In this document: piece after piece, positions 33,237-44,356 of the stretch
How the letters are laid out: every line of letters begins with the position of its first letter
How positions within the stretch are numbered: position 1 is the first letter of the stretch
Assembly: GCF_031143425.1 (NCBI RefSeq)
Contig: NC_090447.1
Span: 138,217,106 to 138,281,105 of the forward strand
Origin: Pleurodeles waltl
Taxonomy: Eukaryota; Chordata; Amphibia; Caudata; Salamandridae
Reading direction: 5' to 3'
DNA length: 64,000 nucleotides
Notes under the pieces: generated by a model
The model's input: the letters and a program-made list of their open reading frames with translations, nothing else
Told to the model about the DNA's origin: nothing
Database searches by the model: none
Position numbers and translations under genes: made by a program

Positions 33237-34823
33237 TTATTTATCCATATTAAGAGGACAAGAAAGAAGGGTGGCAAGGTCAATGTCACCATCAGAGACT
33301 AAAACAGCCTTAGTGATTTCCCTAACTAAACCAACCCCCACTACACTTCCCAGAGTGAGCCCTGCTACACCCTTGGATTGACTATTGGCAGTGTTAGTCT
33401 TCCCACCACCACTGCTATTGCTAGGGGTACTAGTTGTAGAAGTGGGGGTAGTAATAATGGGATGTTTGGTGCTTTTCTTAGGACAGGAGCTGTCTCCTGC
33501 CCTGTGGGCTTTGTTTCTACATAAATAGCACCAAGGCTTTTTGTTCTGATTGTTGTGTGAAGAGGATTTATACCCACCCGCAGAAGAAGTTTGTGGGCTT
33601 GATGAAGACTTTCTTTTTTTTGTCCCCACCTTTGTCATGTGACTTACCTTCCTTCTTCTTCTTCTTGTCACCCACTGTATGAGCTTTTCTGCTCACCCCT
33701 ATTCTGACCCACTTGTCTGCCTTATTTCCCATTTCTTGGGGAGAGGTCAGATCTAAGTCTACCAAGTACTGGTGCAATATGTCAGACACACAATTATCCA
33801 AAATATGCTCTCTCAGTAACAGATTGTACAAGCCCTCATAGTCAGACACTTTGCTGCCACGTAACCAGCCTTTCAAAGCTTTAACAGAACAGTCCACAAA
33901 GCCAACCCAATCTTGTGAGGCCTCTTTTCTGGTCTCTCTGAACTCGATCCTATATTGCTCAGCTGTGAGATCAAAACCATCTAGGAGTGCAGTTTTTAGA
34001 ACATTGTAATTGTCTGCATCTTCCTCTCTGACAGTGAGAAGTCCATTCCTCCCCTTGTCAGAGAAGGACAACCAGAGAATATCAGCCCACTGCCATTGTG
34101 GTGCTCTCTGAACCTTACAGGCCCTCTAAACTGCAGCAAACCACTTCTAAATATCATTCCCCACCTTGTAAGGGGGAACAATTTTGTGCAGGTTTCTGGA
34201 ATCCAAGGAGTCCTCCATGACTCTGTAATCCCTGAAACCTGAGTTGCTGCTGCCACCATGGGGTGCTAACCCCAACCCCTGTCTCTCTCTCTCTCTCCAC
34301 TGCCAAGGCCTCCCTATCTAGGGCTAGCTGTTGCTGCTGCTGCTTCAGCGTGGCCTCCTCCCGTCTCAGTTTCCTGAGCTCTCTATCATTAGAGTCATCC
34401 CCTGGAGTTCCTTCAGATACTGAAGTGATATGAGAATGATCAGAGGTAGATCAATTCCTAGGTTTGGTGACCCTTTCTACTTGCCCTCTGGGTGTGAAAG
34501 GAGCCCTACCAGTGTGACTTCCCTTCTTCTACCAGGTATGCTAGTTGGTCTACTAGTAACAATGTGAACATTTGAGGAACTCTCCCCAGGCCTAGAATGT
34601 CTTCTTCTACCTCAGTGGGGTTAGGGTCTCCTCCTTCCTCCTCCTCCTACAGGCCCCCAACTTGATCCTGGTCATCCTGGAGGAGGAAGCATAAGAGAAG
34701 CATCATGATAGGGTGCATCCCCATGTCTAACTTCCTCTCTGCAGAGAACCCCTTCAATTCCTTAAAGGTCAGGTTCTCACAGGGAGCCTCCGTGACCTCA
34801 GAACTATGTCCAGCTGCAGACAT
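33237..34823 (-). pseudogene. Gmr1-like gag with SCAN-like capsid and zinc knuckle
   Basis: The likely start is ATG at 34823 (MSAAGHSSEVTEAPCENLTF). The central frame 34071-33568 includes KEASQDWVGFVDCSVKALKG, SKVSDYEGLYNLLLREHILD and VSDILHQYLVDLDLTSPQE. This pattern resembles the SCAN domain, which is known to derive from Gmr1-like gag. The frame 33671-33237 has a zinc knuckle CYLCRNKAHRAGDSSC and a lysine-rich stretch. Frames are broken in several places. Gag forms the particle and packages element RNA. Confidence 0.83.
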
Positions 34824-35005
34824 GGTGTGTGTTAGGTTAGTGTAGGGTGTACCTAACCTACCTAACTCCTAGTCTCTCAGAAAGAAGTTTAGAGCAAGGG
34901 ATATGTCTATACCCTAGCTTACCTAAACTTTAGAAACTCGTTTTGCTGCACTAGGGAATATGTGGAAAGCAACAGGTGACAGAGTGATAAGGCAATTGCA
35001 AGTAC

Positions 35006-35028
35006 TTATCCCACTGCTGCACCACCAA
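35006..35028 (-). other. Putative primer-binding site
   Basis: On the minus strand, sequence starting TGGTGGTGCAGCAGTGGGAT lies within two bases of the LTR end. TGG complements a tRNA 3' CCA, as expected for a primer site. I cannot assign the tRNA. Confidence 0.45.
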
Positions 35029-35248
35029 TGTAGGAAGCTGGCCTGATGTGTGGGGGGTACCTAAGGTACTTATACCTTATATAAGGTCCAGGCATCCCTT
35101 ATTAGTGTACTTCAGTCAGTGTCTAGAAGCCAGGCTCTCTAAAGGTAGCTGCGGATGAGCAGCCAAGGCTTATCTCGGAGACATGCAAAGCTCATGCAAT
35201 ACCACTGAAGTCACACACAGTACTTACACACATGAAAGAAAACACTCA
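35029..35248 (-). mobile_element. Gmr1-like 5' LTR, inner part
   Basis: TGTAGGAAGCTGGCCTG start; aligns to 15633-15853. It ends at TCA (35246-35248), the target duplicated by Harbinger C; the rest of the LTR resumes at 56185. Confidence 0.87.
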
Positions 35249-35576
35249 GGCCCTCCTTACAACCCTGGTGGTCGGTGTTAAAGTGGCGGTAATACCGCCA
35301 ACAGGCTGGCGGTTAAGAAAATGGAATCACAACCATGGCGGGAACCGCCAGCATGGACAGCCACATTAACACTCCGACTTCCACGGCTGTAGAAACAAAC
35401 ACTGTGGCGGTAACCGCCAACAGAAAGATGGAACACAATGTACCACCCACTGTATTACAAGACACCAATCTGCCAGCTTTTCCGGGGTGGTACCAACGCC
35501 ATCAAAAGCATGGCGGAAACAGGACTTGGAATGGAAACCACTCACCTCTCGACACCCAACGAGGAACCAGGACGCC

Positions 35577-35659
35577 ATGGAGCCCAAGTTATAGACCCTG
35601 CCCATGTTGGTTTACTTCCTCTTCTACCAGGAGCAGCAAAGACGCTGGCGACGACCATG
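35577..35659 (+). pseudogene. Harbinger C transposase, exon 1
   Basis: 83 nt, MEPKL, an in-frame TAG, then TLPMLVYFLFYQEQQRRWRR, ending before GTGAGT. Length and phase match A and B. Intron 1 is over 17 kb because it holds Harbinger D and the antisense Myb/SANT gene. Confidence 0.65.
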
Positions 35660-36147
35660 GTGAGTACTGCACCTAGCACACAAGGGACAGGGGGAGGAAA
35701 GAGAGTGACATACACACACGTAACACGCAACACCCCCACCCCCACCCTCACCCACAACAACATACACACAAACACATGCAGCAACTTGACATTTACACCC
35801 ATCACCCTCTGGAAGAACGCAAGAACAAAATCAAATGATTGTAACGAGTGTAATCATCGAAAAATCAGATAGACCAAAATTTAAATCATCAGTATATACA
35901 AATATGTACAGCAACTACACAAGTCCGGATAGTATTGCAATCATTGTTCGTAGTCCAGTGGTCCAGTGGTCCCAAAATGCATGGGCGAAGCCCACACATG
36001 ATACCGGACTCGAAACGGAGAGAACACTGCTGGGGCATCAGATCAAAAATAAACAGGCACCTCAGGGGGAGCTGGAGGGGGGCACCTCAGCCGGATGAAC
36101 AGACAACGTCACTGCTCCATGAGGCAGCTCCATGCCCACAGTTTGGT

Positions 36148-36296
36148 CCTGGGGAGTGCAAAGCCACAGTCTCTCAAGTCTCACAAGTGGGTGGTTTGCC
36201 TACTGCTTTATCCTGGGGAGTGCAAAGCCACAGTCTCTCAAGTCTCTCAAGTGGGTGGGTTGCCCACTGCTTTATCCTGGGGAGTGAAAAGTCACA
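36148..36296. repeat. 64-bp minisatellite, left part
   Basis: Units starting cctggggagtgcaaagccac begin at 36148, 36212 and 36276. The array continues at 49284-49488 on the other side of Harbinger D. Confidence 0.92.
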
Positions 36297-36540
36297 GGCC
36301 CATATTTATACTTTTTGACGCAAAACTGCGCCGGCCAGTGCGACATGCGGGCATCATATTTATACTTTGACGCACGGCGGCGCAAACAACAGATGGGAGT
36401 CATTATTTTTGACGCACACCGCGGCGTCAAGTCGTAAAGGAAAATGACGTTAATGCGGCAGAAAATGCCTGTGGGTCGATTTACGACACCGCAAACCAGA
36501 TATGCGCCTTTTTTTTTACGCAATAGCGTCAAAATAACCC
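36297..36540. promoter_or_regulatory. Harbinger D left subterminal region with GACGCA motifs
   Basis: The motif tttgacgca(c/a) occurs near 36318, 36368 and 36410, and its complement gcgtca near 36424 and 36524; atatttatacttt is repeated at 36303 and 36356. Repeated short motifs next to the ends suggest binding sites for the element's transposase or Myb/SANT protein; this is inference. Confidence 0.5.
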
Positions 36541-36574
36541 GCAAACATTGCCAGTTCACCAGAGGAGAGCCAAA

Positions 36575-39057
36575 ATGGATCCCAGATGCCACTATAGACC
36601 CCAGGAAGATGACAGCAGACCAGGAACCAGCCAGGAGGATCCACACAAAAACCAGGACACTTTTAAGAAGAAAAGAAAGTGTCGCTTCAGTGCAGAGGAG
36701 CAGGAAATCCTGGTTAAAGAGGTGACGGAACACCAGCACCGTTTGTCACATCAAAGTTGCCAATCAGTAGGAGAGAGGCTATATGGCAACAAATTGTCGA
36801 CAAGATCAACAGTGTGGCTGAAGTACGCAGAACAGTCATCGAGTGCAAGAAACGCTGGCATGACTGCAAGCGCAGGACAAAGGAAAAGATGGCCAGGAAC
36901 AGGAAGGCAGCACTGCAGACAGGAGGGGGGAGTCCAGCACACCAGGAGCCCCTGGACCACATGGAGGAGATGGTTGCAGCCGTCATCCCTGAGGAGATCG
37001 TCACAGGGATTCAAGGACAGGACAGCACAGACTACCAGGAGACAACGCACATGCAGGGTAAGTCGCATGGGGAATTGAAATGCACTAATGTCAACTGCAA
37101 CCGGGGGGGGGGGAAATACCTACTACACATTGCATGTAAGTCATCATATACATGGAGTGGCATGGATAAAGGGGCACGGCAGGGGGGCATGGCCTGCACA
37201 AACATAAGCTGGGGCACACCATTACACTACACCAACAACAGTCCCATGGGGGCATGCTGTCATGCCAACGATGGAGCAAAGTGAAAGCCACGACAGGAGG
37301 GAAGGCCACTACGTCAAACTGACATCCTGGCACTCGTCAGCCAACATACCTCCTACATTAACTAGGGCCTTATTAGCAATCCTCTAGCCAAACCGACAAC
37401 TGCAATGTAACTGCTACAACAGTTGCCACTACCACCTCTGATCTGTGTGCAGCTCAAGCAGCCAATGGCAGTAACCTCCCCAATGGACATACATACCTAA
37501 ATTAGGGGGTGAGGATGACATCTGCAACAATCTCCTGAAACAAGACAAAGGCCCCAGTACACTCAAATGTCAATGCCCATAGGTGTCACAAACATCAGCC
37601 AATGTAAACAACAATAGGAGCGACACAGCCCTAAGGACACACATATGCTGCATATGTCAGGGTCCATCCTATGCCTGGGTAACAAGGCAACATCACAAAT
37701 GTCATACTGCTCAGACAACAGCATTGAGGAGGGGACACATGTAACTGGTCACTGAAATACACCTGCACAGTCAGAGGACGAAATAGGACACTGATACGAC
37801 TATCAGGACAATGCAATGTAACACACATTACCCAACATCAGCAGGACACATTAACAATGTCAACATCCATATCGGATCATAACATTGTCATGCACAGGAT
37901 ATGCCACATGTCTATTACATTTAAGTGGATGTGAACGATCAGGGATTGGGACAGGTCCTGATAGTTAAGTGTGCTACCAGGGCCATCAGAACACCCACAG
38001 CCAGTGAAAGGTCTCACCAAGAGAATGGATATACACGGAGGGTCGAGTAGGACAAAAAGGTGGCAATTCTCTATTTGGCATAAAGCAACACCTAGAGGCA
38101 ATGAGGCTGACAAGTCTGATAACTCAATAACATACATGTGACACACAGGTGGGCCATAGGCCTGAAACAATGCCCATCTGAAGGACTGCAGATATTAATA
38201 CAAAACAAGATCACAAAGTGAATTCATCAAAAGGCAGGCACGTCACGTCAAAATTGTCACAACACAGACACACTAATTGTACCCTGTTTCATTGCAGAGG
38301 AAGATGGATCTCCTGCCGATATGCCTGTCCCAGATTTCCCTGATGACATGGATGACGAGCCGATAAACATTCCCCAGGAGACCATCCAAAAGGTCCTTGA
38401 AACCCTCCAGACCCCACCTTCAGTCACAAGGAGGAGCACAGAACAAGCAGCCATCGCAGAGGAACCACCCACCACCCCAATTGTAAGACTTGCCAGCTCC
38501 AATACAGCTGAGGACTCAGACGATACTGGCACCAGCTTTGAGAGAACTGTAGTTGGAGTACAGCGGGAGCTGACAAGGAGGTGCGGGTGGGGATGCAAAA
38601 TATGGCAGCCAGCCTTGAGGGGGTGCGTTCGTGCATGATGTCATCTGCAGATCAGGCAGCAGCTATGCAAGCCCTAACATCTATCTTGCAGGAACTGCAG
38701 AAATCCCACAAGGAAATCAGCACAGCTGCAATACAGTTGACCCAACACCTACCACAGCAATCCTGTCAACGCGTGCACGAATGCAACATTGAACCCCTCA
38801 GGGCCGACCTGGCTGCCTACCATCGTGATGTGGCTACTATTCTCAAGAACCAGCAGATACTCCTTGCTGCAGTACTGCCCTTAAGACCTTCACAGGGAGC
38901 AGCCACCGGGATGTCTGACTCCACGTCTTCTAACACTGAGGTGTGTTTTGCCCCTTCACAACCAACAACAACAAGGACAAAGCAGGCAACACACACATCA
39001 GAAGAAGAAGACATGGAACAGATCACATTCACAAGGAAAAGTACCCGGAAGCACTAG
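36575..39057 (+). pseudogene. Harbinger D Myb/SANT gene 1
   Basis: Exon 1 (36575-37057) starts MDPRCHYRPQEDDSRPGTSQ, followed by KKKRKCRFSAEEQEILVKEV, a 1-nt frameshift, then REAIWQQIVDKINSVAEVRR and CKKRWHDCKRRTKEKMARN: a complete NAIF1-like Myb/SANT domain. It ends at a GTAAGT donor. Exon 2 (38298-39057) follows TTGCAG and encodes an acidic stretch (PDFPDDMDDEPINIPQE), a second 1-nt shift, a helical segment (ADQAAAMQALTSILQELQKS) and a basic end (FTRKSTRKH). A poly(A) signal follows at 39349. It probably binds element ends. Confidence 0.82.
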
Positions 39058-39348
39058 TCCCTGCCACATGGCCGACATTTACCAAGGTCCTGCGCTTTGT
39101 AACTTGCCAGTCTTGCAACAACTGTACTCAAGCACTGTTCTGCAAACCACTGTATATCTTGTCACCCAGCCCAGTGATTGTCTCTCTCCTACTCATTGGC
39201 TAAGTCTGTCCCTCTGCACTGTCTGAAACAGCAACCCCAGCATGACAAAAGCATTTTGGTAAACCCTTGTGTTGGATCACAATTTTAAATGTCACTATAA
39301 TGGACTCACAGTCATGGACAATGTACATATAGCACTGCAGCACTTTTC

Positions 39349-39354
39349 AATAAA
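39349..39354 (+). terminator. Poly(A) signal of Harbinger D Myb/SANT gene 1
   Basis: AATAAA about 290 nt after the stop at 39057, in an AT-rich stretch. Confidence 0.5.
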
Positions 39355-39359
39355 TAGCA

Positions 39360-40608
39360 CTTACACCACAAATGTGTCTCTGGGTAATTTGACATATCAA
39401 CTGCGCAGTAGATAATTGGAATGTCCCTACTGTCAAATAACGTAGCTTCTCAATACAACTGTCCAGATATTATGTAGTTAGAGAAATCTGCACAGTGACC
39501 ATGATTGCATCATCCTGAGGGAATAATCTGATGAATTGAGAAACCATAGACCACCATGCTGTGTCGGATAGAAGAATGCTTCCTCAGGGGATAACAAAGT
39601 CATCAAATAGTGCTCGCTAAATGTTGTCAACATGCAAAAATAACACAATAAACATGCCACACTAATCTAAGTAAACATTACAAAAACTGCACAAATGAAG
39701 GTGTCTGAGTTAACGTACAAATAGGTAATCATGCTGAACTGTGTCACAAATTATGTATGAGGGTCATGAAGACAAGATTACAAGATTGCCAATGAGAACT
39801 CATCTTATAAGGGTGTGCATGATCATCACACTGCAGTCAGACCTAAAACAGTTTCCCCAATATCAAGTTTGGAAGCACTGTTAGTGACTTTGAAAACACA
39901 CTTATCAACAGAAACACATTGGGATCCATATTAACTGTGATTGGTGGTTGCAACATAGGGTAGACACTTTGCAAGGTAGCTCTGGGTTAGCTGCCAATCG
40001 TACAGCTCAGTTGGGATTTGTTTGTAGCATAGGACACAGATGTTATAGTACAAAAGAGATGTACACGGAATCCAAACCCACGATCAAGTACCATTCAACA
40101 CATACTATTAAGGGGTAACCAAATATTTATTAAAAGCTAACCATAGATGAGAAAACTGAGGGAAAAATCTTACCTACCCTAATCTACCCTGACTACTCAT
40201 TACCCACAACTGTCCCTAACTAACCTAAGCTACACTTACTTATCACATATAACAAAACGTTCTAAACATCTACCCCCAACCCCCTTATGAGACGGTACAC
40301 ATTGAGGACAACACATACTAACCTAAACACATACTATACTATCCTATACAAATATATATTTTTTTGATAAATTGTTTTTTTATGGTTTTATTTTTTTCAC
40401 ACAAGAACCCCAACATAGCCCACCACCCACCCACCCACACATGTAATAAGTCAAAAAAGAAACAAGCAGGACCCCCTGCCTCCCACCCACTAACACTAAC
40501 TAAACTAACAGCCTATACTAACCTAACACTAAGCCCCTCAAGCCCACTAAGTATAAGAACAAGGAAAGAGGAGGGATGGGAGGGTATCATGTCCATCTAA
40601 TCAACTGT
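39360..40608. other. AT-rich spacer between convergent genes of Harbinger D
   Basis: No coding sequence is recognised. The region lies between the 3' ends of the two Myb/SANT genes and includes T-rich and A/C-rich low-complexity tracts (around 40340-40460). Confidence 0.5.
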
Positions 40609-43600
40609 CTAGAGGTTGGCCCTCCGGAGGGTCCTCTTGATATCCTTCACCCGCCGTTTAATGTGCCACACGTCCCGGCTCAGGTGGCTCACCTTGCGCA
40701 GCACTTTGTCCATCTTGTTTTCTAGTCTATTGAAGGCGGCAGGGTCAACAGCTGGAGCAGTGGCAGTCTGGGTACCGGTGGAGGAGGTCTGTGTGGGCTG
40801 TCCTGCACCGGTGGCAATGCTGGGGCCAGGAAGTCCAGCAGATGTAGATGCAACAGAGGCAGCTGTGGGTGGGGCCACCTGGCTCTCATTGGTGGTTGTT
40901 TCTGCGTTGGCTGTGGTGGGCACAGTAGGCCCACCCTGTGGGAAGGCTCACCATGCCCCGGAGGCGCGTTCATGGCGATATCGCCGGGCCATCCTCCGGA
41001 ACCCCGACTCCACCAGCAGGATGTGCTGGTATCGCATGGCCCGGCGCTGAAATTCACGGACCTGGTCTGAGGTCATGTTAGCTGCTGTGAAGACAAATGC
41101 AGATATGCCACATTAGTAACTGCATTGTGTGAAACAGCACAGCAAGTTAATCAGACAATACATCTACTGTACTTCTAACAGCTCATATCACGATACAGAG
41201 CATCGAATGTCCCTGATGAAGTACATGGCAGGCCAGACAACAAAGGTCACATCACACAAAGCACATTCATAACCCACAAAATGGGTAACAACTGGCATTG
41301 ACTTGCAATCTGAGTTCTGAAAGTTATCAGCTAAGAATCATGCTGCATATCTTCCACCAAGAGCTGGGCTACAAATGTCAGTGTACGGAAAGCAAAACTA
41401 AAGCCACATGGTCTGCAAGTTGTAACTGGAATTTCCAGTATGGTACCAAGTGCGAAACTTGAGTGTGTATACTAGTATGCGACCAAAACATCACTTCTTC
41501 ACAGGTATGTGTAACATACTGGTAGCATCAATACTAGGTACCCCATTCACAAACCCATGGCCGTGTTTGAGGGGGGGCGGTGGATATACAACTATAATTT
41601 GCCAACAACATGTACACCAAGGAGTGTATAGGCTAATCTACACATGTTTGTCTCTACAGACACACCACAGGTAAGGTCCATCTACATTTTGGAGTCAGCA
41701 AACCCTAGAGCACTCATAGGGTCAGACATGTCAGGAAAATCAGAACTTAGTACACAACATATACTTCCAGTGAGGCCTGACTTACATCAGACACAGAGTT
41801 GCTAGAACACCCATGATCATAAATTGCATGCACACCTAGGCCATTACACTCAGGTTCCACAGACTTGATGCACTACATGTGGAAGTACATGATGCTAGGA
41901 GGTTCTACCTACTGTTTCAAAATTCCGTAGGTAAATAGTGAAGCAGATGTCTATTGGGAAGCTATTAGCTCCACCAATCTTAGAGAATGTGGGTCTGACA
42001 GGCTGACTAAATAGGGGCTGACTTCCATTGCGACTCTTGGTGATACAAGTGTCAGACACATGACTATCCCCTGTACTCACAGTGGGGCCTACAGGGATGT
42101 CCTGCAATCCCTACATGATACCATTGGATACGCATTGGCTACTCCAAACATGTGAAAACTGCATTCCCACTCATGGAACAAGTGAAAAACTTGACCCCAG
42201 CATCACACCTTGGTATGCGTCCAACTCACACGAGTCCATAACCAGCAAGCACAACACATAACAGACATATCAACACTTACTGTAGTGGTCGGGGTCCTCA
42301 AATGTCGCCACCTCTCCCACAGTGTAGGGCGCCGGTCCACCTGTAAGGTATGGAAGGAAGAAATGTGCTCAAAATCTGTGCACAGTGCAACATTTTCAGT
42401 ATCATTTACAATGTGTAGGCTGAATAAGTAAATGGCAGCCATTCAGACATGATGGTACTGCATCTGATATTTCACGGCCAACTTGTACATAGCATGGGTC
42501 TCCTGTGATAGTTACACACATATCTGCACACATACATTGTCCCTAACTATCATGTGGTTGCAAACTGGCCCCAAAATTGGTGAGCACGAAAAAATATGGA
42601 GTGTAATCGTCTCATCATGTGCATCCAAGAGAAACATACAAAGCCTGGTTACTTGAGGACTGCATTACCAGTCAAACATGCCTTGTGGCCATGACACATT
42701 TATTGCACATAGGCCCAATGTACAGAGGGAGGGGAAGGGACTCATGTAAGCCATCCTGTTGTTACAGTAGAGTCAATCGATGTGGCCCATCTATGGTGAT
42801 TTGCACCAACCATGGAGATGTAAAGCCATGTGCATACATTTGGACTGCCATCCATATTTGGATTGTGGCTCAACCAATTCCAACAAACATCTTACGATGT
42901 TAGCTGAGGGCACCTTACACCTTTACACGATGTATTCAATTCATGAACTGACATTTATCCTAAAAGATTAAGAAACACAATAATCCCACACATTCATAGT
43001 ACTTCTGTGAACGCTTTCCTTCTACACTCACCAGACTCACATGAGACCAATGTTTGAGCCACTTTGCTATTATAAATTGTTATGAAGGCAGCACTCATTT
43101 TCAGCATCATGTAGTGATTCTAAAGTCAGTCTAGCAATTGCATCAACATAGTTGGCCTAAATGTTGGTAGATCTGTACTTCTCTGTCAATAGTACCCTAT
43201 ATAGACATGATTGGCTCCTATTTTGTTAGCTGTGCTGACAGAAAGGCCGCACCATTTTCCTTCATGGTAAAGTTACCTGTAAGTTTGCTGAGCACGTGCT
43301 ACCTGACACCTAGCAATTGTGATCCTTGCCATAGTGCATCAATGATCCCCTCATATGTCCCCAAAATTACTCACAGTCATCAAGTTAGGTGGCAGACATT
43401 GCACTAATCCACTGATGTCACAACAGAGCATTCATTTTTGCACAATAACAATGGTCGCACTCACCAACAGTGTCACCAATCATGATTCCCAGGTGGTCCA
43501 AGAGATCCAGCTCCCTGGTGATGAGGTCAGCCCACTGGTGCTTCAGCTGGTGGTCACTCCTCTGGCTGGCATACACACGCTGCAGGTGATGCAGCACCTT

Positions 43601-43749
43601 TCCCCACCGGATTCTGCGCGCATCTGTCGGGTAGCCCTGTATGACCCTGCCCCCTGCCTGGATCATGAGCGGCAAGAAATGTGTAACCAGCCAGATGAAG
43701 CCCCCAACTCCTCTTCCCCCATCCTGCCAAGACGTGGCCTACCAGACAT
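40609..43749 (-). pseudogene. Harbinger D Myb/SANT-like gene 2
   Basis: Exon 1 (43749-43465) begins MSGRPRLGRMGEEEL and, after a 1-nt frameshift in a G-run, gives FIWLVTHFLPLMIQAGGRVI, RRIRWGKVLHHLQRVYASQR and LKHQWADLITRELDLLDHLG, a Myb/SANT-like fold. Exon 2 (42340-42281) encodes GPAPYTVGEVATFEDPDHY. Exon 3 (41081-40609) encodes SDQVREFQRRAMRYQHILLV, one in-frame TGA after RHERASGAW, a Ser/Thr/Ala-rich linker, and a basic C-terminal helix (LENKMDKVLRKVSHLSRDVW). Adding back one base makes the three exons total 819 nt, a multiple of three, which supports the model. Function is inferred from the fold only. Confidence 0.68.
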
Positions 43750-44159
43750 AATTATAGAAGAAGATAAGGAATAGGGGTAAAAGAAAAAGAAAGGGGAAAT
43801 GGGTGAAAGTAGGGGTAAAAAGACAGAAGAAAAGTAAACCTAAACACTAAAAGAGCCCAACTTTCCCAAAATTAACACTACCCACAACAGACTCGCACAA
43901 ACAAGAAATACACAAGATAAATGGACAAATGTAGACAAAAAACAGTACTACAGTATACACAAACAAAATGTATTTCACAAAAGGACTTTACAGATAGCAC
44001 AGGACAAAAACAGCACAAAATCTCTGGACAACACTCTCTACGCAGCCACACAGTCTAGAAGGATCATAGACTGCAAAGTGAAAGTACACCCACTGTACAT
44101 GATCTGTAAACAGGATATCCTATTACATCACTTCCTGAATGAAAAGTCCTGCCTTTTTC

Positions 44160-44356
44160 GCGTTATGCGTCATTTTTTGTTGCACAAAACTGTATTTGCG
44201 TCATTTTGTTTGACGCACAGACATGAATATTAACCCGCATCCATATAATGATACATGGACTGTACAAATATCTAAATGCGGGCTATATTTCACTCCTGTG
44301 CGTCAAAAAAAATGACACAAAAACAGTTTTGTGCAACAAAAAATGACGCACATCGC
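44160..44356. repeat. Long inverted repeat inside Harbinger D
   Basis: Arms 44160-44220 and 44296-44356 (61 bp each) around a 75-bp spacer; a 28-bp core (tgcgtcattttttgttgcac...) is a perfect complement. The arms contain tgcgtca several times, the same motif as in D's subterminal regions. It could be an embedded MITE related to D or an internal binding region. Confidence 0.75.

Noticed and set aside
40350..40480. T-rich and A/C-rich tracts as a possible origin or promoter
   Set aside because: Only simple low-complexity sequence between convergent transposon genes; nothing specific supports a function.
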